Shown piece after piece: positions 19,211 to 27,548 of a stretch of DNA of 64,000 nt. Position 1 is the first letter of the stretch. Each line of letters opens with the position of its first letter. The position numbers were made by a program, and so were the translations under genes. Source of the DNA: Snuella sedimenti. GTDB taxonomy: Bacteria > Bacteroidota > Bacteroidia > Flavobacteriales > Flavobacteriaceae. The notes below the pieces were generated by a model that was not told the DNA's origin, did not search any database, and saw nothing but the letters and a program-made list of their open reading frames with translations. Where the stretch lies: assembly GCF_016428595.1 (NCBI RefSeq), contig NZ_JAELVQ010000004.1, positions 155,916 through 219,915 on the forward strand, given 5' to 3'.

Positions 19211-20095
19211 ATGAAGGCTTCTTTTTACAAAATAATATTTGATGAGGAAACACCATTTCGATGTACCTATATAGACCTTCCCGCGTTTAATCATCCTTGG
19301 CATTTTCATCCCGAGTGCGAATTGACCCTAATCTTGGAAAGTGAGGGCATTAGGTATATAGGCGACCATACATCCAGGTTTAAGGCTGGGGATTTGATAT
19401 TAGTGGGATCTAATTTGCCGCATATATGGATGAACAACAATAAGAGCAAGGCTCATTTGGAGGATGTGGAAGAAAGAAGCAGAAGGATTACGCTTCAGTT
19501 TCCAGTAGACTTTATGAATGGCATGTTTAAAAGGGCTAAGGAATTGGAACCACTGGTTCAACTTTTCAAATTGGCAGAGAGGGGCATAAGCTTTTCCAAA
19601 AAGACCAGTAGGCAAATTGAATCGTTGTTTTTGGAAATTAATGAAAAAAATGGCTTGCGAAAATGGATTGCGGTATTCGACCTTCTGTTTCAGTTAACAG
19701 AAGCCACAGATTATGATCTCCTGGCCAGCCCGGGCTATACCCCACAATTAACCAGTAAGGACCACAACCTTATGAATAAAGTATTTAACCATATCAGGAA
19801 TAATTTTGAAAATAAAATTACCTTACAGGATATGGCCGACATGGCATGTTTAACCAAACCTTCTTTTTGTCGACTTTTCAAACAAAAAACCGGAAAGTCA
19901 TTTTTTGTGTTTCTTAACGAATATAGAATAAACAACGCAAAAAGAATGTTATTGGAAAACAAAAAGATGCCCATAGGAGATGTAGCGTTGCATTCAGGAT
20001 TCATTACCATTCAACATTTTAATAAGAAATTCAAAGAACTTAATGGTGGGCAAACACCTTCTCAATATATAGAAAAAAATAAAAAAGCATTTTAA
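19211..20095 (+). CDS. AraC-family transcriptional regulator with N-terminal cupin
   Basis: 294 residues. The N-terminal half is a cupin-like sensor with a histidine/acid cluster 'FNHPWHFHPECELTLI' (~25-40), and the C-terminal ~100 residues are a double helix-turn-helix AraC domain ('ITLQDMADMACLTKPSFCRL', 'IGDVALHSGFITIQHFNKKF', ending GGQTPSQYIEKNKKAF). A cytoplasmic sugar-sensing activator is the usual role. It lies between two paralogous glycosidase genes and is the only DNA-binding regulator in the utilization region, so it probably controls at least the operon starting at 20602, whose upstream DNA carries 9-bp direct repeats. Confidence 0.93.
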   Translation: MKASFYKIIFDEETPFRCTYIDLPAFNHPWHFHPECELTLILESEGIRYIGDHTSRFKAGDLILVGSNLPHIWMNNNKSKAHLEDVEERSRRITLQFPVDFMNGMFKRAKELEPLVQLFKLAERGISFSKKTSRQIESLFLEINEKNGLRKWIAVFDLLFQLTEATDYDLLASPGYTPQLTSKDHNLMNKVFNHIRNNFENKITLQDMADMACLTKPSFCRLFKQKTGKSFFVFLNEYRINNAKRMLLENKKMPIGDVALHSGFITIQHFNKKFKELNGGQTPSQYIEKNKKAF

Positions 20096-20312
20096 AGGCA
20101 TTGGAAACAAGTGTTTTTAAGTTTAAAAGCTTGGGTTTCGTGTTTTGTATTAAAGAGAAAATGGCCTTGATCGACAAAAATCCCTTGGTATTATGCATCG
20201 GGGTTTTCGTTGGAATTCTCATTTCCGTAAAACCGAAGATTCATAAACTCATTAAAATGAAAGAAGAACCAATGAATAAAATGGAATCTCAATGATTTAA
20301 TTTCTTTGGTTC

Positions 20313-20352
20313 TTATGTTAATATTGACTCAACATTGGAAATTATCATATCA
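20313..20352. repeat. 40-bp conserved upstream element, copy 2
   Basis: Identical to 5068-5107 except one base, which breaks one pair of the inverted repeat (AATATTG-ACT-CAACATT). It lies about 250 bp before the glycosidase gene at 20602, in the 506-bp gap after the AraC gene. Same orientation relative to the downstream gene as copy 1. Confidence 0.7.
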
Positions 20353-20435
20353 CTTTTAACACTATGTGGTGGCTAAATTTGCTGAAGTTCAATGTTTTTA
20401 TTAGTGGGAAATGATTTTTTCATATTTAACTTAAC

Positions 20436-20458
20436 ACTAGTTATAAAGTACTAGTTAT
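20436..20458. promoter_or_regulatory. 9-bp direct repeats, candidate AraC-type site
   Basis: ACTAGTTAT occurs twice with 14-bp period (20436-20444 and 20450-20458). AraC-family proteins bind direct-repeat half sites, and the araC-like gene ends 340 bp upstream. Assignment is inference from position and repeat type. Confidence 0.4.
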
Positions 20459-20467
20459 TTTAAATAG

Positions 20468-20483
20468 GTATAGATCTCTATAC
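20468..20483. promoter_or_regulatory. inverted repeat GTATAGA-TC-TCTATAC
   Basis: Perfect 7-bp arms around 2 bp, 10 bp downstream of the direct repeats and about 120 bp before the next start codon. Probably part of the same control region. No good TAnnTTTG box was found here. Confidence 0.35.
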
Positions 20484-20601
20484 AATAAATGTCTTGAGCA
20501 AAGTAGTCTTAATCCTGGCATGGTAGAGCAATCATGGAAGCGACTGGTGTTATTAGCGACGCTGTGTTTGGATAAAATAGAAACATTAAATTACAGATAT
20601 T

Positions 20602-22785
20602 ATGAAAAGGCAAAGATTGGTATTGTTTATTTTGGCACTGTTTTTTGGATCGGTCATAGAGGCTTCGGCGCAAAGGGCATTTACGCCAGCCGATCCAGAA
20701 TATTATGCCATGGACAGGGAAGATATGGCTTTCGATGATGAGCAAGTACTATTGGTCAACTATCGTGGCTATGTGTCTCCTAGGCAGTATAGCGTAACCC
20801 AGTTTACAAACGTTCAGTTTCTACCATTTAGTGCTCAACGTTACGAATTCAACCTTAACTTTTTTGATAAAGGTACTGGTCGACTAATTGAAGATGATGT
20901 GCCCACGAAATGGAAATCGTATATAGACGATGGTACAGCTTATGATCCCTTGGGTTCTAACTTCCGCCCAAACTCGCCCTCCATTATGGTCACACAGGAC
21001 GAGAAATGGCAGCCCAACCAATATTTCAGATCGGCTACATTCCATAAGGAATACAACCATAAAAGGGTAAGTTTTTCAGCCAAAAGCTGGACCAATGTTT
21101 CGTTTGATGATGATGAAGTGTTCATCAAACTGGTGCTTACCAACCGGAATTCCAAGGATTTGAATATGACCATCATTCCCAATCAGTTTGTTGAAACCAT
21201 GGAATGTCATTTTAAACAAGGCAATACCAAAGCCTCCTCTGTTGATGTGTTCACTTTTGGAAGTGATGTAGCACGTGCTAGGGTGTCTTCTTCTATAAAA
21301 GAAACCAGTGACAAAGGCTTTGAAATTAGCATTGCCCCGGGTAAAACCGAAGCCTACTATTTTGCCGTTAAGTTTTTCGAGCCTCAAAACGGGGCGCCCG
21401 AAATTTACCAGTCGGACATTAAAGAACGTATGGAAAGGGCCGATAAAAAAACACGAGAAATGTTGGCTTGGTCTTACAATAAACTACCAAAATTCACGAG
21501 TACCAATAAACAACTTGAAGCTTATTACTATCGCTGCTTATTGTCCGTACTAATGTGCCGTTATGAAAACCCCAATTTCATTTCAGATGTGTTTTGGGCT
21601 GTGGGGACCTGGCCTTATACCATTAGCTGGGACAACTCATACACGTCCGATTTACTGGCCATGTTAGAACCAGAAAGCTTAAAAGGAGCAATAATTACCG
21701 ATTTTGAGCAAGTAAAGATGAAAAGGACCTATGTGGGGTGGAACGGTGCTTATTGGGACATGCTCTATATTCAGGAACCATTTGCTCTTCAAACTATGCT
21801 CGAAGCCTATTTAAGGCATACAGGAGACAATACTATTTTTGATGAAAAAGCAGCTGGAAAAACTGTATGGGAATGGATGCAGGCCTGGGTAGATGAGCTT
21901 CAGGACAACTACACTAACGAATTAGGGCTAATTGATGTGGGCTACAATACCGAAAAGATTATTGAAATACGCACCGATGGCTACAACCATGCTGTACCAA
22001 TTACAAATACGCTTACTATCGATCTGCTTTATACCATGGCCGACTGGGCTAAGAAAAGAAACGAAAGTAAATTGGAACAGAAATTCTTTAAGGATGCTGA
22101 AAAACTTAAAGGGTTGGTTGATGAGTACATGTGGAATGAAGAGCTGGGTTGGTTTGATAATTATTACCCTAACGGAACCAAAGGCACTATATGGACTTAT
22201 CACTTATTCGATTTACTGGGTACCGATTATCTTCCCGATCATCAGGCGTATAAGTTGGTAAGCCATTTGCAGGAAGGCGAATTCTTAGGCAAATATGGCG
22301 TTTATTCCATAGCTCGTCGCGACAGTGTGCATTGGGATTTAATCGACTCCGATTGGGGCGGTGGCGGTCAATATGCCGGAATGCCGGGACGTATTTCGCG
22401 TAACCTGTATCAGAAAGGTTTTGCTGGAAAAGGTTGGGATGTGTTAAAGCGTAATATTAGGTATATTGACCATTTTCCTTATTTGCCTCAAAATCCGCGT
22501 ATTGACGAGCCAGAGCAAGATAGGTCGTCCATGCCAGTTCAAATTGCCGCAGGCGCAGGTCTAGAGGCCATTGTATTTGGAACTTTTGGGATAAAAATGG
22601 AAGCGGACGAATTAACGGTTAAACCTTTCAATCATGAGGATATTGGCGAGGCAACATTAACGAATGTAGTTTGGAAAGGAAGAAAATTTGGCGTTCAATT
22701 AATGCGAAAGACATTTTCTGTTTATGAAGATGATAAATTAATGGCCACAAAGTTTTACGGTGAATCGTTTACCATCAAAAAATAA
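20602..22785 (+). CDS. six-hairpin (alpha/alpha)6 glycosidase-like protein B
   Basis: 727 residues; signal peptide MKRQRLVLFILALFFGSVIE with cleavage near ASAQ, predicted periplasmic. Same plan as the gene at 16975: N-terminal beta-sandwich (~30-270) and helical barrel (~285-700). Shared motifs: 'DPLGSNFRPNSP' (DPLGWNFRPGAP in A), 'YIQEPFALQTMLEAYLRHTG', 'IEIRTDGYNHAVPITNTLTI', 'EGEFLGKYGVYSIARRDSVH' and 'SDWGGGGQYAGMP'. The strictly kept acidic positions suggest both are active enzymes, perhaps on successive linkages. It heads an apparent operon with the mannonate dehydratase, porter and SDR genes, linking it to uronic acid-containing substrates. Exact GH family not assigned. Confidence 0.75.
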   Translation: MKRQRLVLFILALFFGSVIEASAQRAFTPADPEYYAMDREDMAFDDEQVLLVNYRGYVSPRQYSVTQFTNVQFLPFSAQRYEFNLNFFDKGTGRLIEDDVPTKWKSYIDDGTAYDPLGSNFRPNSPSIMVTQDEKWQPNQYFRSATFHKEYNHKRVSFSAKSWTNVSFDDDEVFIKLVLTNRNSKDLNMTIIPNQFVETMECHFKQGNTKASSVDVFTFGSDVARARVSSSIKETSDKGFEISIAPGKTEAYYFAVKFFEPQNGAPEIYQSDIKERMERADKKTREMLAWSYNKLPKFTSTNKQLEAYYYRCLLSVLMCRYENPNFISDVFWAVGTWPYTISWDNSYTSDLLAMLEPESLKGAIITDFEQVKMKRTYVGWNGAYWDMLYIQEPFALQTMLEAYLRHTGDNTIFDEKAAGKTVWEWMQAWVDELQDNYTNELGLIDVGYNTEKIIEIRTDGYNHAVPITNTLTIDLLYTMADWAKKRNESKLEQKFFKDAEKLKGLVDEYMWNEELGWFDNYYPNGTKGTIWTYHLFDLLGTDYLPDHQAYKLVSHLQEGEFLGKYGVYSIARRDSVHWDLIDSDWGGGGQYAGMPGRISRNLYQKGFAGKGWDVLKRNIRYIDHFPYLPQNPRIDEPEQDRSSMPVQIAAGAGLEAIVFGTFGIKMEADELTVKPFNHEDIGEATLTNVVWKGRKFGVQLMRKTFSVYEDDKLMATKFYGESFTIKK

Positions 22786-22815
22786 ATAACCACCAATAAG
22801 AAAAATACAGCAAAT

Positions 22816-23862
22816 ATGGTAAGACTGTTAAAAACAGAAAAATGGGCAAATTTACCCATGCGCCCGGGCTTTGGATCATTTATGCATCCAACCGAGGAAA
22901 AGTTGACACTCATTAAGCAATTGGGTGTCGATGATATCATCCTAAACATGTACAGAAATAATCTGATTGATACCAACTTTGATCATTTACCACTGCCAGG
23001 TGACCGTCAATGGGAATACAAGGACCTATTGATGCTTCGCAATACGGTAGAAAATGCTGGCATTCGATTTTTGGCATTGGAAAACATGCCATTTTCGTTT
23101 TACGATAAAATAATGATGGGACAACCCGGTAGAGAAGAACAACTAAAACATGTACAGGAAACCATTGCTAACATGGGTAGTGCCGGAATTCCAGTTTTAG
23201 GTTATGGTTGGACGCCCACAGGCGTTTGGCGTTCCTCAACTACCTACCCAATTCGAGGAGGCGCGCATTCTATGAGTATAGACCTTAACGATTTTAAAAA
23301 GGCACCACTTTCCCATGGGCGTGTATTTTCAGAAGAAGAAATGTGGGATTATTACCAATATTTTCTTGAAGGCGTTTTGCCCGTGGCCGAAGAAGCTGGA
23401 GTGACATTGGCCTTACATCCCAATGACCCGCCAGTACCAAGTTTGGCAGGTGTGCCCCAACTTTTTAGAAGTTTTGAAGCCTATAAAAAGGCCATGTCTA
23501 TAGTAGAAAGTGAAAACCATGGATTACAGTATTGCCTGGGTAACTTTTCAGCTATGGGAGAAGATATCAATGCCGTAACAGACTATTTTGCAAAGCAGGA
23601 TAAATTAGTGTATGTACACTTTCAAACGGTATCAAACTCGTTGGTTAATAATGATAAATTAAACGAGGTGTTTGTAGATATGCCAGGGTATTATGACCCC
23701 GTTTCCGTACTCAAAAAATTAAAGGATGTAGGCTTCAATGGCATGATCATGCCCGGACATGTCCCCAAAATGATTGGAGACGGATCCTGGGAAGAAAGAG
23801 GACGTTCCTTTACCATTGGGTATATAAAAGGAATCATAGCGGCATTAAACCAAGGATTATAA
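22816..23862 (+). CDS. uxuA: mannonate dehydratase (UxuA family)
   Basis: 348 residues, cytoplasmic, no signal. Predicted to dehydrate D-mannonate to 2-keto-3-deoxy-D-gluconate in hexuronate breakdown. Family features: 'MRPGFGSFM' near the N-terminus, a TIM barrel with metal-ligand histidine in 'LALHPNDPPVPSLAGVP' (H201), the 'YCLGNFSAMG' segment (C~240), a 'YVHFQTVSN' strand in the place of the usual VHFRxV, and 'MIMPGHVPKM' (H315). The length is slightly shorter than E. coli UxuA but typical of the shorter bacterial forms. It sits 30 bp after a glycosidase gene and 13 bp before an MFS porter, so the operon probably imports and degrades a uronic acid. Substrate range among acid sugars is not proven. 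Confidence 0.85.
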   Translation: MVRLLKTEKWANLPMRPGFGSFMHPTEEKLTLIKQLGVDDIILNMYRNNLIDTNFDHLPLPGDRQWEYKDLLMLRNTVENAGIRFLALENMPFSFYDKIMMGQPGREEQLKHVQETIANMGSAGIPVLGYGWTPTGVWRSSTTYPIRGGAHSMSIDLNDFKKAPLSHGRVFSEEEMWDYYQYFLEGVLPVAEEAGVTLALHPNDPPVPSLAGVPQLFRSFEAYKKAMSIVESENHGLQYCLGNFSAMGEDINAVTDYFAKQDKLVYVHFQTVSNSLVNNDKLNEVFVDMPGYYDPVSVLKKLKDVGFNGMIMPGHVPKMIGDGSWEERGRSFTIGYIKGIIAALNQGL

Positions 23863-23875
23863 AATAACATACTCT

Positions 23876-25255
23876 ATGAATAAAAGCATTGTTTACAAAT
23901 TAGCATTTATAGCATCCCTAGGCGGTTTTTTATTTGGTTTTGATACAGCAGTTATATCCGGAACCATTAGTCTGGTACGGGACCAATTTAGTTTAAATGC
24001 TGTGATGGAAGGCTGGTATGTGAGCAGTGCTTTGGTAGGTACAATTACAGGTACCTTACTTGCCGGTATTTTGGGCGATAAATATGGCAGGAAGGAAATA
24101 CTTATTGTATCGGCTATTTTATTTGGGGTTTCAGCTTTTGGCTGTATGATGTCCCAAAGTTTTCAAGCGCTTATTGTCTATCGCCTACTAGGGGGTATAG
24201 GTGTTGGTTTGGCTTCTATTTTATCGCCACTTTACATTTCTGAGATTGCGCCGGCAAAAATCAGGGGAAGTCTCGTTTCGCTTTATCAATTCGCAATCAC
24301 CTTTGGGATATTAGTGGCCTATTTTACCAATGCATGGTTTTTGGGAATAAGTGAATCCAATGTTTTTATAAATTCTAACGGTGCCATTCAAAACATATTT
24401 ATAAGTGAGGTATGGCGCATTATGTTGGGGAGTGAGACCATACCGGCTTTATTGTTTTTGGTCTTGTTGCTCATAATACCTAAAAGTCCAAGATGGTATT
24501 TGGGTAGAAATAAAGTTGATAAGGCCGAACGTATTTTGATAAGAATTGTTGGTGAAAAAGAAGCCAAACAGGAATTGGCGATATACAAAAGCAATATAAA
24601 AAGCATTGCTATAAATTTTAGGTCAATTCTTAAAGGAGGATTTAAAACAGCCTTGATGGTTGGTGTTATCCTGGCTGTTTCTACACAACTTTGCGGTATA
24701 AATGCAGTAATTTATTATGGGCCAAGATTGTTGGAGGAGACCGGTTTGCAATTGGGAGATGCCCTTGGAGGCCAGGTTATTATAGGTATAGTAAATGTGC
24801 TCTTTACTATAATAGCAATATGGAAAATAGACAAGTTTGGTCGAAAGAAACTACTCGTTTACGGTATATCAGGCATCATTTTGTCATTAGTTATTATAGG
24901 TCTGTTGTTTTATATGGAGGTCGATAATCCGTACTTGCTCATTGGATTTATTTTAATTTTCGTAGCTTGTTTTGCGTTTTCTTTTGGGCCTGTTATTTGG
25001 GTGTTATTATCTGAAATATATCCCACAAACATAAGGGGGTTTGCTATGTCCATAGCAACTTTTGCGCTTTGGATAGGCGCAACAGGTATTGGACAACTCG
25101 TACCGTGGCTTTTAGAAAACCTAAAGCCATATGGGACATTTTGGCTCTTTGCGCTTTTAACTTTGCCATCCATATATTTAGTTATAAAAATATTGCCTGA
25201 AACCAAAGGAAAAACCCTAGAGGAAATTGAACATTACTGGTTAAACAAGAAATAG
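23876..25255 (+). CDS. sugar porter, major facilitator superfamily
   Basis: 459 residues with 12 predicted membrane helices. Sugar-porter motifs are all present: 'GFLFGFDTAVISGT' in helix 1, 'GDKYGRKE' (loop 2-3), 'RLLGGIGVGLASILSPLYIS', 'EIAPAKIRGSLVS', 'PKSPRWY' after helix 6, 'QLCGINAVIYYGP' in helix 7, 'DKFGRKK', 'WVLLSEIYPTNIRG' and the C-terminal 'PETKGKTLEEIE'. It brings monosaccharides from periplasm to cytoplasm by proton symport. Between the mannonate dehydratase and an SDR gene (1-bp gap), it most likely carries the uronic acid or other monosaccharide released by the periplasmic glycosidases. Confidence 0.95.
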   Translation: MNKSIVYKLAFIASLGGFLFGFDTAVISGTISLVRDQFSLNAVMEGWYVSSALVGTITGTLLAGILGDKYGRKEILIVSAILFGVSAFGCMMSQSFQALIVYRLLGGIGVGLASILSPLYISEIAPAKIRGSLVSLYQFAITFGILVAYFTNAWFLGISESNVFINSNGAIQNIFISEVWRIMLGSETIPALLFLVLLLIIPKSPRWYLGRNKVDKAERILIRIVGEKEAKQELAIYKSNIKSIAINFRSILKGGFKTALMVGVILAVSTQLCGINAVIYYGPRLLEETGLQLGDALGGQVIIGIVNVLFTIIAIWKIDKFGRKKLLVYGISGIILSLVIIGLLFYMEVDNPYLLIGFILIFVACFAFSFGPVIWVLLSEIYPTNIRGFAMSIATFALWIGATGIGQLVPWLLENLKPYGTFWLFALLTLPSIYLVIKILPETKGKTLEEIEHYWLNKK

Positions 25256-25256
25256 T

Positions 25257-26027
25257 ATGTCTAGATTAAATGAAAAAGTGGCCATAATAACCGGAGCAGC
25301 CGATGGCATAGGTCTTGCCATTTGCAAGGCTTTTGCTAAAGAAGGGGCAACTGTTATCATGGCCGATGTTAATGCCGAGAAATGCAAAGAAGAAGCAAAT
25401 AATCTTTTAGAAGAGGGCTTCACGGTGTTACCGCTATTTTGCGATGTAGGCAAAACAGAATCGGTGAAAGCGGTTGTAGACCATTGTATACAAGCCTATG
25501 GAAAAATAGATGTGTTGGTAAATAATGCAGCTGTCGCCATACCGGGACGCATTACGGAAATGCCCGAAGAAGATTGGGACCGGCTTATGAACATAAACCT
25601 CAAAGGGGTATTTCGATGTATAAAGGCCTGTTTGCCCCATATGCTCTCTGCTGAAAAGGGAAGTATCATCAACCTGTCATCCACGCAGGCACACAGAAGT
25701 TGGGACGACTGGACGGCTTATGCGGCAGCCAAAGGTGCCATATTATCCATGACCAATCAACTGGCAGGTCAATTTGGAAACAAAAACATTCGGTTTAACA
25801 GTATCTCTCCCGGACCGATAATGACCCCGATGTTAGTTGAAAGAGTGGAAAATGAAGGACAGGAGTTTTTAAAGGCCTCCGAAAAGCAAGCAGCGATGCA
25901 ACGATGTGGTAAACCCGAAGAGGTAGCCATGACCGCTGTGTTTTTGGCTTCAGACGAAGCACGTTTTATCACGGGAGATGATATTAAAATAGATGGGGGG
26001 CTGTGTACACTTCCGAGATATTTTTAA
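25257..26027 (+). CDS. SDR-family oxidoreductase
   Basis: 256 residues, classical short-chain dehydrogenase. Rossmann motif TGAADGIG (~10-17), an Asp after beta-2 ('VIMADVN', which favours NAD), 'NNAAV', catalytic Ser in 'INLSSTQAH', Tyr/Lys in 'YAAAKGA', and 'SPGPIMTPM'. Encoded 1 bp after the porter stop, so translationally coupled. In this context it could be the fructuronate reductase-type step (UxuB role) that gives mannonate, or oxidise another sugar of the pathway. No separate UxuB or uronate isomerase (UxaC) gene is visible in the window. Confidence 0.9.
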   Translation: MSRLNEKVAIITGAADGIGLAICKAFAKEGATVIMADVNAEKCKEEANNLLEEGFTVLPLFCDVGKTESVKAVVDHCIQAYGKIDVLVNNAAVAIPGRITEMPEEDWDRLMNINLKGVFRCIKACLPHMLSAEKGSIINLSSTQAHRSWDDWTAYAAAKGAILSMTNQLAGQFGNKNIRFNSISPGPIMTPMLVERVENEGQEFLKASEKQAAMQRCGKPEEVAMTAVFLASDEARFITGDDIKIDGGLCTLPRYF

Positions 26028-26191
26028 AAAAGTAGAATTCTCAGGCAGTTTGTTCTGTTCTTGTTTTGAAGTATGTCGGATTTGTCTAATAGATTATTGA
26101 TTGAGAAATATTTAACAGTTGAATTAGATTCTGTTGATAAGCATTACAATTAAAAAAATTAAGGAATAGGTAAATAATTAAATCTTAAGTT

Positions 26192-27523
26192 ATGAATCAA
26201 ATTTGTTTAGGTAAAAGAAACTTACTGGTACTGATTGCAATCGCGTTACTATTTGTAAGTTGTGGAGAAAAGAAAAAGGGGCAAGATATAGAGTTGGCCC
26301 AAAAAATACTTGCAGACAAGAGGTTGGATATGGTATTGGAAATGGCAGAAAAAACCTTAAAACCTGAAAGCGGTCAATTTAAGGCGGGTAGCAACTATCC
26401 AGAGACCTGGATAAGGGACTTTGCAACATTTATTGAGGTAGCACTTCAAGTTAATTCGAAAGAAGCAATCAAAGACAGACTGCTGTTGTTCTTTGATTTT
26501 CAAGGCGAGGATGGCAATATTGTAGATGGATATACGGAACTGGAAAATGAAGCCGGATACGATTATATCTACTCCAAAACAGCACCAGATTATAAAGCCC
26601 ACAAAAATACTGTGGAAACAGATCAGGAATCCTCATTAATCTTGGCCATTGCCCGATATATTAGGGCTACTGGAGATAAGAGTATTCTATTAGAGGAGAA
26701 GAATGGAAAAACAGTCCTGGAACGTTGTGAAATGGCTCTTAATTTTTTGAAGAAAAACATGTTTTCAGAAAAATACGGATTGATATATGGAGCGACAACT
26801 ATCGACTGGACAGATGTTCAACCAGAAACCCCGTGGGGTGTTTTTACTACGGAAGACACACACTGGTGTGTTGATGTTTACGACAATGCGTTATACATAC
26901 TTGCTATTAACGAATATTTAGAGTGGACAAAAGAAGATAAAGTGAAGTATGACTTTTGGAGCAAAGAAAAAAAATCGGTTGCCGAAAATGTAAAAAAGTA
27001 CTTGTGGGACGAAAAAAACCAAAAGTTTATCCCTCACGTTTATTTGAAGGACTCTCCTTTTTCCGGATTTAATGAAGATGAAATATTTTATTTAGGAGGA
27101 ACGGTATATGCAATCATGGCAGGAATCTTAAATGAACAAGAAATAGAAGCTTCTTACAATAAAATGCTGGAGATGAAAAAAGCTTCCGGCTCTATGACCA
27201 TCGCTGTTATTAATTGGCCCCCTTATCCGGAAGGAAGCTTTGCTAATCCTATGGCTCAACCGTTTCTATATGTTAATGCTGCCGATTGGACCTGGTGGGG
27301 AGGACGAACCATTGAAGCCATGATAAAAACTGGGCATCTGGATTTAGCGTATCAGGAAATAAGTCCTTTTCTCGACAGGGTGATAAAGAATAAAGGATTT
27401 TATGAGTGGTATTCAGTTAAGGACCATCAGCCACATGGTTCCAATACGTTTCTTGGAGCTGCCGGGGCATTGGGAAAGACGATTGCATTAATGAAAAAAG
27501 CTGCAATGGATGAAATGAAGTAA
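26192..27523 (+). CDS. six-hairpin glycosidase-like lipoprotein C
   Basis: 443 residues; lipoprotein signal with lipobox FVSC (Cys ~25). The mature part is an all-helical six-hairpin domain without the beta-sandwich of proteins A and B. Visible features: 'SNYPETWIRDFATFIEVALQ' with the WxRD motif of glycogen-debranching/GH15/GH63-type enzymes, 'TVETDQESSLILAIARYIRA', 'TIDWTDVQPETPWGV', 'NWPPYPEG' and 'AADWTWWGGRTIEAM'. Probably a membrane-anchored exo-glycosidase. A 164-bp gap precedes it, with no recognisable -7 box, so it may be read from the upstream operon. Its start codon is in the context AAGTTATG. Confidence 0.7.
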   Translation: MNQICLGKRNLLVLIAIALLFVSCGEKKKGQDIELAQKILADKRLDMVLEMAEKTLKPESGQFKAGSNYPETWIRDFATFIEVALQVNSKEAIKDRLLLFFDFQGEDGNIVDGYTELENEAGYDYIYSKTAPDYKAHKNTVETDQESSLILAIARYIRATGDKSILLEEKNGKTVLERCEMALNFLKKNMFSEKYGLIYGATTIDWTDVQPETPWGVFTTEDTHWCVDVYDNALYILAINEYLEWTKEDKVKYDFWSKEKKSVAENVKKYLWDEKNQKFIPHVYLKDSPFSGFNEDEIFYLGGTVYAIMAGILNEQEIEASYNKMLEMKKASGSMTIAVINWPPYPEGSFANPMAQPFLYVNAADWTWWGGRTIEAMIKTGHLDLAYQEISPFLDRVIKNKGFYEWYSVKDHQPHGSNTFLGAAGALGKTIALMKKAAMDEMK

Positions 27524-27548
27524 TTCATGCCTTTAACACAAAAATCAG

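Noticed and set aside
20161..20295. 44-codon frame with one hydrophobic stretch after the AraC gene
   Set aside because: No recognisable family, no promoter or coupling, and it lies in the control region of the next operon. Could be real but unsupported.
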